The translations under genes were made by a program, and so were the position numbers. Positions 51,105-60,100 of a stretch of DNA of 64,000 nucleotides are shown here, in pieces. Origin of the DNA: Candidatus Pyrohabitans jungbluthii (GTDB taxonomy: Archaea; Hydrothermarchaeota; Hydrothermarchaeia; Hydrothermarchaeales; BMS3B); NCBI GenBank assembly GCA_002010065.2, contig MTMD02000008.1, positions 330,758 to 394,757 of the forward strand. Reading direction: 5' to 3'. How positions within the stretch are numbered: position 1 is the first letter of the stretch; each line of letters opens with the position of its first letter. The notes below the pieces were generated by a model, which did not search any database, had not been told where the DNA came from, and saw only the letters and a program-made list of their open reading frames with translations.

Positions 51105-52127
51105 ATGGGGGAGCGCATAAAAGTACTCGTAGTAGACGACTCGGCATTAATGCGCAAGCTGATTTCAGACATGATTAATTCCTCACCAGACTGCGAGGTT
51201 ATAGGCATAGCAAGAGACGGAGAAGAAGCTATTGAAAAGGTAAACCAGCTTCGTCCGGACGTTGTTACCCTCGACGTGGAGATGCCCCGTATTAATGGCT
51301 TAGAGGCGCTGGCGCACATCATGATGCACATGCCCACGCCTGTGATAATGCTCTCGGCACTCACAAAGGAAGGCGCGGAAACAACAATGAGAGCGCTTGA
51401 GCTGGGTGCCGTCGATTTTATCGCCAAACCTGGAGGAAAGAGTATATCCGTGGGCATAGAGGAAATAAAGGAAGAGCTTTTGAAAAAGATACGCGTGGCT
51501 GCGCGTGCGAAGCCTAAGAGGCTTTATATTCGTAGGAAAAAGAAGCATTTACTGCCGAAAAAACTGCGTGAAAACATTGCTATCGTCTTCGGCGCTTCCA
51601 CAGGTGGACCGGGAACTTTGATGGATATACTTCAAGCTTTACCCGCCGACATGCCCCCTGTTTTTATAGTCCAGCACATGCCCCCTGGCTTCACCTCCTC
51701 CTTCGCGAAGAGACTTAATGCCCTTTCTCGCTTTGAGGTTAAAGAAGCGGAGGATGGGGACGTCATAGAGTCTGGGGTGGGGTATGTAGCACCAGGAGAT
51801 TACCACATGGTCATCCGGAGAGGTCGCATAAGGCTCACTAAGGAACCAAAGCTGCATGGCGTAAGACCTGCGGTGGACAAGACCATGGAAAGTGCAGCAG
51901 AGGTCTACGGGAAAAACACCATCGGTGTTCTTCTCACTGGAATGGGTAACGACGGAGCGGAGGGGCTCAAAAAAATCAGGGCCTTAGGGGGTAGGACAAT
52001 CGTTGAAGACAGCTCCACCTGCGTGGTCTTCGGCATGCCCAAGGCTGCGATCGAAGCTGGGGCAGCTGAAGTTATCGCCCCCAACTATAGAATCGCTGAC
52101 GAGATTATAAGGATGCTGGGAGAATGA
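51105..52127 (+). CDS. cheB: Chemoreceptor methylesterase CheB
   Basis: Receiver-methylesterase of 340 aa that removes methyl groups from receptors and deamidates them. Receiver domain with Asp57 in VTLDVEMP, linker (about 110-150), and CheB catalytic domain with Ser165 in GASTGGP, His191 in VQHMPPGF and Asp283 in GMGNDGAEG. RBS cggaggg 5 bases before the ATG. Overlaps cheR by 4 bases. Confidence 0.96.
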   Translation: MGERIKVLVVDDSALMRKLISDMINSSPDCEVIGIARDGEEAIEKVNQLRPDVVTLDVEMPRINGLEALAHIMMHMPTPVIMLSALTKEGAETTMRALELGAVDFIAKPGGKSISVGIEEIKEELLKKIRVAARAKPKRLYIRRKKKHLLPKKLRENIAIVFGASTGGPGTLMDILQALPADMPPVFIVQHMPPGFTSSFAKRLNALSRFEVKEAEDGDVIESGVGYVAPGDYHMVIRRGRIRLTKEPKLHGVRPAVDKTMESAAEVYGKNTIGVLLTGMGNDGAEGLKKIRALGGRTIVEDSSTCVVFGMPKAAIEAGAAEVIAPNYRIADEIIRMLGE

Positions 52128-52939
52128 TCACCTCAAGCCAGGACTATTTCCCGCTGCTGAAAAGGAAGATTAAGGACATTATGGACTTCAATAGCGAATT
52201 CTACGAAGACAAACATCTGAGGAGAAGGGTTGCCATCAGAATGCGTGCCCTCGACATCGCCTCCTACAGAGAATACCTGAGGATACTAGAAAGGGACAGA
52301 GATGAGCGCATAAAACTTTCAAAGGTTCTCACGGTCAATGTCACAGAATTCTTCCGCAATCCAGAGACCTTTGAGGTTATCAGGCGCGACGTATTACCTG
52401 AACTGATTAAGCTCAAGCTGAACAACAGCAGTAGGGTGCTCCGCCTGTGGAGCGCCGGATGTGCTGACGGCAAAGAGCCCTATTCTCTTGCGATGCTCAT
52501 AAAAGATGTGCTCAACGGAAGAGATGACTTCATGGTAAAGATAATGGCAACTGATATAGATATAGACAGTCTTGAAAAGGCAAGACTCGGCATATATCAC
52601 AAGGACGAGTTGAGGGGGATAAGAAAGGACTACCTTAAGAAGTACTTTGAAAAGACCGCAAGGGGCTACAGGGTAAAGGAGGAAATAAGGAAGATGGTGA
52701 CATTTGAGCGCAGGGATCTAATCTCAGATAGAAAGTACAAGGTTATGGACGTAATACTGTGCAGGAATGTGATTATATACTTCTCGAAGGAGTTAAAAGA
52801 AAAGCTGTTTATGGACTTCTATGACTCGCTAAACACAGGCGGTTTTCTGATTCTGGGTAAGACTGAGAACTTGACCGGCCCTGCAAGGAAAAAATTTGTG
52901 GTGTACAACAATGTTGAAAGAATTTATAGAAAGATGTAG
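52124..52939 (+). CDS. cheR: Chemoreceptor methyltransferase CheR
   Basis: SAM-dependent methyltransferase of 271 aa that methylates receptor glutamates. N-terminal helical domain with LTVNVTEFFRNPE, SAM site RLWSAGCADGKEPYSLAM, ATDIDIDSLEKAR and CRNVIIYFSKE. Complete. Its stop lies in the 5' arm of a strong hairpin. Confidence 0.95.
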   Translation: MITSSQDYFPLLKRKIKDIMDFNSEFYEDKHLRRRVAIRMRALDIASYREYLRILERDRDERIKLSKVLTVNVTEFFRNPETFEVIRRDVLPELIKLKLNNSSRVLRLWSAGCADGKEPYSLAMLIKDVLNGRDDFMVKIMATDIDIDSLEKARLGIYHKDELRGIRKDYLKKYFEKTARGYRVKEEIRKMVTFERRDLISDRKYKVMDVILCRNVIIYFSKELKEKLFMDFYDSLNTGGFLILGKTENLTGPARKKFVVYNNVERIYRKM

Positions 52940-52961
52940 GGGAACCCTAAAAGGGCCCCCC
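52939..52961. terminator. GC-rich hairpin at the end of cheR
   Basis: A 9-bp stem with a 5-base loop: ggggaaccc / taaaa / gggcccccc (two G-T pairs on one strand). It overlaps the last base of the cheR stop codon. No T-run follows on the plus strand; on the minus strand it lies within the G-rich element that follows the palindrome at 53023. Confidence 0.5.
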
Positions 52962-52985
52962 TCCCCCACACCTTTCCCCGGAGGT
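52945..52985 (-). ncRNA. Putative G-rich small RNA, second copy
   Basis: Read on the minus strand. The TATA box (near 53009) predicts a start near 52985, then an RNA with GGGG, GGGGG and GGGGGG runs and CCCTTTT. Aligned with 10728-10776, the block GGGGGAGGGGG plus following CCCT is shared at the same distance (63 versus 64 bases) from an identical palindrome. No plausible ORF. It would run antisense into the 3' end of cheR if not terminated at the hairpin. Confidence 0.4.
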
Positions 52986-53022
52986 ATTGAGTTATCTGTA
53001 ATAGTAATATAAGTAGATTATC

Positions 53023-53037
53023 TTTCGAATTCTGAAA
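53023..53037 (-). promoter_or_regulatory. Motility palindrome at the cheR end of the island
   Basis: Minus strand TTTCAG-AAT-TCGAAA, centred at 53030, with minus-strand TATA cttatattac near 53009, 21 bp away. The only thing downstream in that direction is the G-rich element and the end of cheR. Confidence 0.65.
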
Positions 53038-53206
53038 CACGCGGTTTACTGTGCCATATGTGCCATTAGTTTGTGCAGGCACCGTTGCAGCACGATGCGT
53101 TTAAGTTTTATTAATATTTCTTAAAATAAGATTTAATTATTCCTGAACTGCCCACAACAAAATGGAGAAATGTCAGAATCTGCAGCCATGCTGCTATACA
53201 TTTAAG

Positions 53207-54469
53207 TTACTCCAGCTCCCTAGGGTCAGTGATTCGCCCAGTAACAGCGCTCGCAGCGACCACAGCAGGGTTGGCGAGGTATACCTCGCTTTCCTTGTGG
53301 CCCATCCTGCCTATGAAGTTGCGATTCGTCGAGGAGATCGCCCGCTCGCCCTTGCCCAGGACGCCCATATAGCCACCTAAGCAGGCACCGCAGGTTGGGC
53401 CTGAGACAAAGGCTCCAGCCTCGACAAATGTCTCAACAAGACCCTCACGAATCGCCTGCTGGTAAACCTCCTGCGTCGCGGGTACGACGATCATGCGCAC
53501 ATTGGGATGAACCTTCCGCCCGCGCAGTATCTTAGCTGCTACACGCAGGTCCTCTATTCTGCCATTGGTGCAGGAGCCTAGGTATGCCTGATCTATAGTT
53601 ATGTCGCCAAGCTCACTCGCCGGCGAGGTGTTGCTCGGCAAAAAGGGCTTAGCCACAGTGGGGGGGATCTCTTTCGCATCGTAGGTGAAGGTCTCCTCAT
53701 AGCTTGCGTCGTCGTCGGCGTAAACAGGCTCATAGGCGCCGCGAACCCTGCCCTTGAGGTATTCGAAGACCTTCTCGTCAGGGGGTATAATCCCCGCCTT
53801 GCCTCCTGCCTCAATTGCCATGTTGGCTATGCTTATCCTGTCGGCCAAGCTCAGGCTTGTAATCGCTGAGCCGTAGAACTCCATCGCCTTGTACAGCGCG
53901 CCATCCACGCCTATATCGCCGATGATGTGGAGGATGATATCCTTTCCCATCACATACTTGCCAAGCTTGCCCTCTACAACAAAGCGCAGGCTCTCAGGCA
54001 CGCGGAACCACAGCTTACCCAGTGCCATTACACTCGCAGCTTCTGTGGAACCAACGCCAGTAGCAAAAGCGCCAAGGGCGCCGTAGCTGCAGGTATGGGA
54101 GTCTGCCCCTACAATAAGCCTTCCAGGGGCGACGAAGCCCTGCTCTATCATCACCTGGTGGCATACCCCGCCTCGACCTACTTCGAAGTAGTGGGGAAGG
54201 TTATACTTCCGGGCAAACTCCCGCATCGCCTTGGCTTGTTCTGCACTGGGGATGTCCTTATTTGGGACGTAGTGGTCAGGGATAAGCACCGTTTTTTCTT
54301 TAATGGGCTTAGCACGCTCCCCAAAGCGCTTAAAAACTTCAAAAGCGGGCAAACCCGTGATGTCATTCACCATAACATAATCCACTTCAGCTTCTACAAT
54401 CTCACCCGGCGAAACTTCGCGCTTGCCAGCCTTCTTTGCCAGGATTTTCTCAGATATGGTTGCGCCCAT
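53207..54469 (-). CDS. leuC: 3-isopropylmalate dehydratase / homoaconitase-family large subunit
   Basis: Aconitase-superfamily hydro-lyase large subunit of 420 aa. Acts in leucine biosynthesis (isopropylmalate) or, in methanogens, in the homoaconitase step toward coenzyme B; sequence alone does not separate the two. Fe-S cluster cysteines occur in SHTCSYGALGA, YLGSCTNGR and PTCGACLGGYMG. DHYVPNKD and the length fit the archaeal LeuC/HacA type. The small subunit is not in the window. Confidence 0.9.
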   Translation of the reverse strand: MGATISEKILAKKAGKREVSPGEIVEAEVDYVMVNDITGLPAFEVFKRFGERAKPIKEKTVLIPDHYVPNKDIPSAEQAKAMREFARKYNLPHYFEVGRGGVCHQVMIEQGFVAPGRLIVGADSHTCSYGALGAFATGVGSTEAASVMALGKLWFRVPESLRFVVEGKLGKYVMGKDIILHIIGDIGVDGALYKAMEFYGSAITSLSLADRISIANMAIEAGGKAGIIPPDEKVFEYLKGRVRGAYEPVYADDDASYEETFTYDAKEIPPTVAKPFLPSNTSPASELGDITIDQAYLGSCTNGRIEDLRVAAKILRGRKVHPNVRMIVVPATQEVYQQAIREGLVETFVEAGAFVSGPTCGACLGGYMGVLGKGERAISSTNRNFIGRMGHKESEVYLANPAVVAASAVTGRITDPRELE

Positions 54470-54545
54470 GGTGTGCCTCCATGACGTGGGGCAAGATTAA
54501 TCAGGATAATAATTTTTATTAACCCCTCCCTAGGTAGAAAAAGCC

Positions 54546-54704
54546 CTACTTCTTCTCCTTCCACACAGTGTAGCCGCACTTCCCGCAGGAGAGGCGGTTG
54601 CTGTGCTCAGCCATGAACACACCTTCGCCGCACCTGGGGCAAGATTGGCGCTTCCTCTCCAGCTTATCACCTTTAACCTCATAGTATTTCCACTTCTGCG
54701 TCAT
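54546..54704 (-). CDS. rps27ae: Ribosomal protein S27ae
   Basis: Small zinc-ribbon ribosomal protein of 52 aa, missed by longer ORF filters. Reads [19 protein letters not shown] with knuckles CPRCGEG and CGKCGYT, ending VWKEKK. ATG at 54704 has gaggcg 8 bases upstream. Last gene of the minus-strand translation cluster, 10 bases after S24e. Confidence 0.9.
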   Translation of the reverse strand: MTQKWKYYEVKGDKLERKRQSCPRCGEGVFMAEHSNRLSCGKCGYTVWKEKK

Positions 54705-54714
54705 AATCATCGCC

Positions 54715-55077
54715 TCACTCGCTTTCGCTCTTCTCTTCCTTTTCCTTGGCTTCCTCTTTTATTGGAATCTCCTTGCCAGCCTTCAACGCTGCGATCTCCT
54801 CCTCAGAGAAGTTCTTTCGCAGGACATGCTCCTCCTCAACGCTCAGCATAGCATCGCGGCTCTCGTATATCTTAACATAGGCTATGCTCTCCCGGGCACC
54901 AAAGCGGGAGCGCAGACTATGGAGGATTACCCTGTCCCTGCTCGCATCCTTAAGGGCTATAATCTTCTCTCTCACCTCAGCCCTGCGCGGAGTAGCTCCG
55001 TTATGACTCACCTTAACCTTGAGCTCAACCCTTTTAAGAAGCGGATTCTCCTTCTCCTCAAGTATCTCTATCTCCAC
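54715..55077 (-). CDS. rps24e: Ribosomal protein S24e
   Basis: Small-subunit ribosomal protein of 120 aa. [16 protein letters not shown] at the start, then [14 protein letters not shown] and [18 protein letters not shown], as in S24e; an acidic/basic C-terminal tail is longer than usual. I use the GTG at 55077 (RBS gaggtgg) rather than the start at 55104. Confidence 0.9.
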   Translation of the reverse strand: MEIEILEEKENPLLKRVELKVKVSHNGATPRRAEVREKIIALKDASRDRVILHSLRSRFGARESIAYVKIYESRDAMLSVEEEHVLRKNFSEEEIAALKAGKEIPIKEEAKEKEEKSESE

Positions 55078-55088
55078 GCTACCACCTC

Positions 55089-55616
55089 TCACTTTTTCAA
55101 CCACTCGTCCTTGCTGAATATGACCTTGAAGATTGAGCCAGCGTTGAACTTGGCGTCGTCATCCACATGAACAAGCACCACACCTTCGTTCGGCTGCCCA
55201 TATATAATATCGTCGCCCCACTCCGCTTCGATTATGCACGGGAGCACCGCAAGGTCTTCCTCACCCTCGACGAGCACAACCTGTTCGCCCTCACTGTGAA
55301 GCGCCTCATGTATCGCATCCCACAGTTGCTTTGTTATCCAGCCAGCGGGGTTCTTCACCCTTCTCACTTCTCCAGATAGCTCGTACTCATCTATCTCCTC
55401 CCGTTTGACCTTGTAGTCAATTACAGCCAGCTTTGGCTTCAGCCCAAGCTTCAAAGCGTTGCGGTAGCTCTCATCGCCCACTACAATAAGGTTGCCATCG
55501 CCCAGCTCTTCTTTGGCTAGCTTCATCGCCTCGATGCCCTCGCCGCTGAAGAGTTTCCCCATGGGCTTGCGCAGGTAGCTCCTGAGCTCGTCGGGTAGCT
55601 TTAAGTCCTCCATCAT
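55089..55616 (-). CDS. GTP-dependent dephospho-CoA kinase (DUF359)
   Basis: Last step of archaeal CoA biosynthesis: phosphorylation of dephospho-CoA with GTP. In 175 aa the family motifs are NLIVVGDES, KLAVIDYKVKRE, VLVEGEEDLAVLP and the terminal IIYGQPNEGVVLV. Lies in the usual place between Spt4 and S24e. Overlaps the stop of spt4 by 4 bases. Confidence 0.88.
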   Translation of the reverse strand: MMEDLKLPDELRSYLRKPMGKLFSGEGIEAMKLAKEELGDGNLIVVGDESYRNALKLGLKPKLAVIDYKVKREEIDEYELSGEVRRVKNPAGWITKQLWDAIHEALHSEGEQVVLVEGEEDLAVLPCIIEAEWGDDIIYGQPNEGVVLVHVDDDAKFNAGSIFKVIFSKDEWLKK

Positions 55617-55804
55617 TTAATCCTCAGAGCAAACTTACCCTTAGCATTGATACCCAGCTTCTGGGCAATCTCCGACTTCTCCGGCGAGATAATTCTCACA
55701 TAACCCAGCCAGTCGGGCGAAGTGGGTGCATTGCAGTACACGCACACCTCCTGACTGGTGTATATCCTTCCGCACTCCTTGCACGCTCTTTCCTTTTTAG
55801 CCAT
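55613..55804 (-). CDS. spt4: Transcription elongation factor Spt4 (RpoE'')
   Basis: Zinc-binding 63-aa partner of Spt5. CKECGRIY and CVYCNAP knuckles, then SPDWLGYVRIISPEKSEIA as in archaeal Spt4. Starts 2 bases after rpo7, with which it is co-transcribed. Confidence 0.92.
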   Translation of the reverse strand: MAKKERACKECGRIYTSQEVCVYCNAPTSPDWLGYVRIISPEKSEIAQKLGINAKGKFALRIK

Positions 55805-55806
55805 GC

Positions 55807-56403
55807 CTACTTCTCCTTCTTCTTAGCCTTCTGCTTCTCCTCCATAATCCACTCAAACTTGCCCAGGGCGGGCTGACGCATGGTGAGATTAATCTTGGAC
55901 TCTTTGGTCTTCTCAGGATTCAGGCTCACCGCAACAACGCGCGCGCGCACGCGGTCGCCCACCTCAAGCGCTCTGCGTGTTTCCTTGCCCACCAGCGCTC
56001 CCCGCTTCTTGTCGTACACTATGAAGTCGTCGGTAAGCTGGGAAACGTGCACCAGACCATCGAAGCTCGCAAAGCGCACAAAGGCGCCGAAGTCCACAAT
56101 TTCCACCACTTCACCGTCGACGATCTCATGAAGCTCTGGCTTAAACACCAGCATCTCAAAGGTTGTGGGGTGGTAGGCTGCACCGTCGCCGGGGATCACT
56201 CGCCCATCCTCTATGTCCACTATCTTTGTTACGGCGAGTATCATTCCCAGCTCCGGATGGAGCCTGCCCTCATAGCCACCTTCCTGCCTGCCACGGTAGT
56301 CATAGCCCCGCTTGAGGATGTCCATTACTGTCTCCTCAAGCTTTGTGCCGAAGCGCTCAGGAGGCACGCGCACCAGTTCCTTCATCACCGCTAACTTGAA
56401 TAT
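55807..56403 (-). CDS. rpoE: RNA polymerase subunit Rpo7 (RpoE')
   Basis: Stalk subunit of archaeal RNA polymerase, about 198 aa. N-terminal RNP-like domain FKLAVMKELVRVPPERFG and C-terminal S1 domain VEIVDFGAFVRFASFDGLVH. The start is unusual: the family start M(F/Y)KL falls on an ATA codon at 56403 with a perfect GGAGG 7 bases upstream. GTG at 56388 is too far from that RBS, and a TTG at 56442 overlaps hppA. I mark the ATA position. A Lys-rich tail ends the protein. Confidence 0.9.
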   Translation of the reverse strand: MFKLAVMKELVRVPPERFGTKLEETVMDILKRGYDYRGRQEGGYEGRLHPELGMILAVTKIVDIEDGRVIPGDGAAYHPTTFEMLVFKPELHEIVDGEVVEIVDFGAFVRFASFDGLVHVSQLTDDFIVYDKKRGALVGKETRRALEVGDRVRARVVAVSLNPEKTKESKINLTMRQPALGKFEWIMEEKQKAKKKEK

Positions 56404-56422
56404 GGGAATTCCTCCTTCAAAG

Positions 56423-58471
56423 CTATAGGAATATCTTCGCAATCAGTGGCGCAAAGATCACAGCTATGGTGTTCATCACCTTAATCAGAGGGTTGATCGC
56501 CGGACCTGCGGTATCCTTATATGGATCGCCCACAGTGTCGCCAACTACCGCAGCTTTGTGGGCATCGCTTCCCTTTCCTCCATAATTACCGTCTTCAATA
56601 AATTTCTTTGCATTATCCCAGGCGCCGCCGCCGTTGGCCATGGTCAGGGCGAGAAGTAAGCCAGAGATTATGCTGCCTATCAGCAGGCCACCAAGGGCGA
56701 GCGGACCAAGGATAAAACCAACCGCCAGCGGGGAAAGCACCGCCAGCAGCGCGGGTAAGGACATCTTCTGCAGTGCTCCCTTGGTTACTATGTCAACGCA
56801 GCGCGCATAGTCGGGGTCTGCCTTGCCCTCCATTATGCCCGGAATCTCGCGGAACTGGCGGCGAACCTCTTCCACAACGCGGTAAGCAGTTGCGCCAACT
56901 GCCTCCATCGCCAAAGCGGCGAAGAGGAATGGTATAAGTCCACCTATAAGCAAGCCCGCCAGTACGCTGGGGTCTGCGATGTTAAATGCAAGGATACTTA
57001 CCTGCCTGCCAAGCTCCTCTGCAACCCTGCTTATCTCCTGCAGGTAAGCGGCGAACAGCGCGAGAGCAGCCAAGCCAGCGCTGCCTATTGCGTAGCCCTT
57101 GGTCACCGCCTTGGTGGTGTTGCCCACGGCGTCAAGGGCATCGGTGACCTTTCGCGTTTCCTCGGGCAGGTCTGCCATCTCTGCAATACCGCCCGCGTTG
57201 TCTGTGATTGGACCATAGCTGTCTAAGGAGACTATTATCCCTGTAACTGAGAGCATCGCCATTGCAGCTATGGCAACGCCGTATAAGCCAGCGAAGTGAT
57301 AGCTTGCAAGTATGCCAGCTACGACTACCAGCACGGGCAAGGTGGTGCTCTTATAACCGACTGCCAAACCAGTGATTATATTCGTCGCAGGCCCGGTGAC
57401 GCTCGCCTTGGCGATGCTCTGCACCGGGTGAAACTTGGTGGAGGTGAAGTACTCCGTTATGACTATTATGGCTATTGTTATACCAAGCCCCACAAGAGCA
57501 GTAAAGTACAGGTCAGCGGCGCTTACACTCATGCTCCCCTTTATGGGGTCCACGTATCTCAGCCCCTGTGAGAACAGCTTTGCGGTTATCACATAAAACA
57601 GTACCGCCGAAATCACGCCGCTTGCGATTGCACCCTTATAGAGAGTGCCCATTATGCTGCCATTGCTGTAGCGCACGAAGAACACGCCAAGTATCGAAGC
57701 AACAATCGCCGCCGCCCCAAGGGCGAGGGGGTATTCCACCGCCAGGCGGTCCTTAATAAGAACCCAGCCTAAGAGCATGGCGCCTATTGCAGTCACAGCA
57801 TAGGTCTCAAATAGGTCGGCACCCATGCCCGCGCAGTCGCCAACGTTGTCACCAACGTTGTCTGCGATAACCGCAGGATTGCGCGGGTCATCTTCGGGTA
57901 TACCAGCCTCAACCTTACCCACCAGGTCTGCGCCTACGTCCGCGGCTTTGGTATAAATTCCGCCGCCAATTCGCGCAAACAGGCTTATAAGCGAGCCGCC
58001 AAAGCCGAAGCCTACGATGAGGAAGGGATCGCGGAAGAGGTAGTAGAAGATGCTCACGCCAAGCAACCCTAGGCCAACGACGCACATGCCGGTGACGGCA
58101 CCGCCTCGAAATGCGAGGGGCAGAGCCTCGCTAATCCCGCGGCGGGCAGCATTGGCAACGCGCACGTTGGCGCGAACTGAGATGTTCATGCCTATGTAGC
58201 CGGCTAAGGCTGAGAAAGCTGCGCCCACCAGGAAGCTCACGCCCGTCTGCCAGTTTATGGCAGCGCTTAGTATTATGAACAGGAGTACCGCGAATATTGC
58301 TATTGTCTTATACTGGCGATTCAGGTATGCCATCGCTCCCTCCTGAATCGCCCTCGCAATCTTGCGCATCCTCTCGCTGCCCGCATCGTAGCGGAGCACG
58401 TCCTTAACAAGGTATCCTGCGAAAGCAAGAGCTAATAGGCTGACCGCAATTGAAGCAATAACTATCTCCAT
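56423..58471 (-). CDS. hppA: Membrane-bound proton-pumping pyrophosphatase, K+-independent type
   Basis: Hydrolyses pyrophosphate and pumps H+ across the membrane. The 682-aa protein has about 16 membrane helices and the catalytic loops [36 protein letters not shown] and the terminal KKFIEDGN...[13 protein letters not shown]. In [10 protein letters not shown], Lys454 and Thr457 replace the Ala/Gly of K+-dependent enzymes, marking the K+-independent class. ATG at 58471 follows ggaggtaa. It occupies the place between the PIN gene and rpo7. Confidence 0.94.
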   Translation of the reverse strand: MEIVIASIAVSLLALAFAGYLVKDVLRYDAGSERMRKIARAIQEGAMAYLNRQYKTIAIFAVLLFIILSAAINWQTGVSFLVGAAFSALAGYIGMNISVRANVRVANAARRGISEALPLAFRGGAVTGMCVVGLGLLGVSIFYYLFRDPFLIVGFGFGGSLISLFARIGGGIYTKAADVGADLVGKVEAGIPEDDPRNPAVIADNVGDNVGDCAGMGADLFETYAVTAIGAMLLGWVLIKDRLAVEYPLALGAAAIVASILGVFFVRYSNGSIMGTLYKGAIASGVISAVLFYVITAKLFSQGLRYVDPIKGSMSVSAADLYFTALVGLGITIAIIVITEYFTSTKFHPVQSIAKASVTGPATNIITGLAVGYKSTTLPVLVVVAGILASYHFAGLYGVAIAAMAMLSVTGIIVSLDSYGPITDNAGGIAEMADLPEETRKVTDALDAVGNTTKAVTKGYAIGSAGLAALALFAAYLQEISRVAEELGRQVSILAFNIADPSVLAGLLIGGLIPFLFAALAMEAVGATAYRVVEEVRRQFREIPGIMEGKADPDYARCVDIVTKGALQKMSLPALLAVLSPLAVGFILGPLALGGLLIGSIISGLLLALTMANGGGAWDNAKKFIEDGNYGGKGSDAHKAAVVGDTVGDPYKDTAGPAINPLIKVMNTIAVIFAPLIAKIFL

Positions 58472-58484
58472 TTTCTTACCTCCT

Positions 58485-58868
58485 TCAGTAAACGTAACCC
58501 TCAACCGATAACTTCTGGCGCTCTCTCAAGAATATAACTGCCGAGCCTCTCTTTCTGACTTTCTCCTTTAAAACTTTATCGTTGGTGCAGATTATTGTAC
58601 CCCTGCCAGCGAGCTTCTCCAAGGCTTCGTCGGCGTTGCTCGCGTCGACGCTGACCACCTCGCAGCGCTGCTTCGCAAGGGTTATTGCAGAGCGAGCGAA
58701 CTTCGCAAGTTTGCCTCTGCCCTTCGACAAATGCTCCAGCTCGAGGAGCACCTGCTCCGGCACCGCATACCTAGGCTTCGTGGCCAGCAGCGCCTCTATC
58801 TCAGCGAAGATGTCAATGCGAAACTGGAAGGTGAGCAGCAGGAAGTTAGAGTCAAGCAGCACAAGCAT
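58485..58868 (-). CDS. PIN-domain nuclease, Fcf1/UTP24-like
   Basis: PIN-domain protein of 127 aa, conserved next to aIF2-gamma in many archaea and probably an rRNA-processing or quality-control RNase. Acidic active-site residues: LLDSNFLL at the start, LELEHLSKG, and [18 protein letters not shown] at 58868 lies 2 bases after the aIF2-gamma stop; an upstream start would overlap it deeply. Confidence 0.85.
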   Translation of the reverse strand: MLVLLDSNFLLLTFQFRIDIFAEIEALLATKPRYAVPEQVLLELEHLSKGRGKLAKFARSAITLAKQRCEVVSVDASNADEALEKLAGRGTIICTNDKVLKEKVRKRGSAVIFLRERQKLSVEGYVY

Positions 58869-58870
58869 GG

Positions 58871-60094
58871 CTACACAATTATTCCATAACCTATAAGCCG
58901 CCAGCGCGCCCCTATTCTGCGCGAAATCGCGACGCGATCGCCCTGCTGCGCACACACAGGCAGCTTGAGCACCATCTCCGCGACGTCGTCGCGAGCGGAG
59001 GTGACTATTCCGACGGTCGTAGCTGTGCCAACGTTGAGCATTAAAGGTTCAGAGGTCTTAATCTTCTCAACCTCGAGCTCTTCCTTTGCTCCGACAACGC
59101 GCTCCATTAAGTGAACTTCAAGGGTAAACTTGTTCCAGGTAGGTGGTAGCGTACCCGGCTTGCCCAGAACCATTCCCGAGAGTCCATCTGCCTTTGTCAG
59201 GCTGGGATCAAGCTTTGTGCCTATGCCAATGAGCCCGCCCGGCCTAACCTCATCCACGCGCTTTGCACCCACGTGCAGGGAGACAACCTCGCTGGTAAGC
59301 TCCTTCCACTTCGTCGCCCCGCCTTCTGTAATCCTGTATCCTGGCCTAATCTCAATCTCATCCCCTACCCTAAGAACGCCCTGAATAAGCGAACCTCCCA
59401 CGACGCCTCCGCGCAAATCTTCGGGCTTCGTTCCTGGCTTGTTGACGTCGAAGCTTCTCGCTATGTACATCCTCGCCGGCTTGGACTCGTCCCTCTTGGG
59501 CGTTGGTATGTGCTCTTCTATGGCACGGATTAACACGTCGATATTAGCCTTGTGCTGTGCCGCCACGGGTATTATGGGGGCGTTCTCAGCCACAGTACCC
59601 TTGACGAACTCCTTTATCTCTTGGTAGCTCTCGAGCACGCGCTCCTTGCTCACTATGTCTATCTTGTTCTGAGCTATTACTATATTCTTAATACCTATAA
59701 TCTCCAGTGCCATCAGGTGCTCTTTGGTCTGAGGCTGCGGGCAGGGTTCATTAGCGGCTATAACAAGAATGGCACCGTCCATCAAAGCAGCGCCGCTGAG
59801 CATTGTCGCCATGAGCGTCTCGTGCCCCGGGGAATCCACGAAGGAAACCTCACGCAGAAAGCGCGTCTCTCCACCGCATTTAGGGCAGGTCTTTTGTGTG
59901 GTGTAGTAATCGCATTTCTCGCATTTCCAGAAGCTTATATTCGCATAGCCCAGCCTTATCGAAATTCCCCGCTTTATCTCCTCGCTGTGCTCGTCGGTCC
60001 ACTTACCCGACAACGCCTGGGTAAGCGTGGTTTTTCCATGGTCCACATGCCCTACAAGACCTATGTTTATCTCTGACTGGACTATGCTTACCAA
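58871..60094 (-). CDS. eif2g: Translation initiation factor aIF2 gamma subunit
   Basis: GTPase core of the aIF2 complex that delivers Met-tRNAi. In 407 aa: P-loop GHVDHGKTT, switch 2 DSPGHE, AQNKID; zinc knuckle [18 protein letters not shown] (residues about 57-74); domains II and III complete. Sits between S6e and the PIN gene as in other archaea. Confidence 0.97.
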   Translation of the reverse strand: MVSIVQSEINIGLVGHVDHGKTTLTQALSGKWTDEHSEEIKRGISIRLGYANISFWKCEKCDYYTTQKTCPKCGGETRFLREVSFVDSPGHETLMATMLSGAALMDGAILVIAANEPCPQPQTKEHLMALEIIGIKNIVIAQNKIDIVSKERVLESYQEIKEFVKGTVAENAPIIPVAAQHKANIDVLIRAIEEHIPTPKRDESKPARMYIARSFDVNKPGTKPEDLRGGVVGGSLIQGVLRVGDEIEIRPGYRITEGGATKWKELTSEVVSLHVGAKRVDEVRPGGLIGIGTKLDPSLTKADGLSGMVLGKPGTLPPTWNKFTLEVHLMERVVGAKEELEVEKIKTSEPLMLNVGTATTVGIVTSARDDVAEMVLKLPVCAQQGDRVAISRRIGARWRLIGYGIIV

Positions 60095-60100
60095 CCCCTT

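Noticed and set aside
53162-54484. Plus-strand ORFs opposite leuC
   Set aside because: Shadow frames with Arg/Pro-rich composition; the minus-strand LeuC has all conserved motifs.
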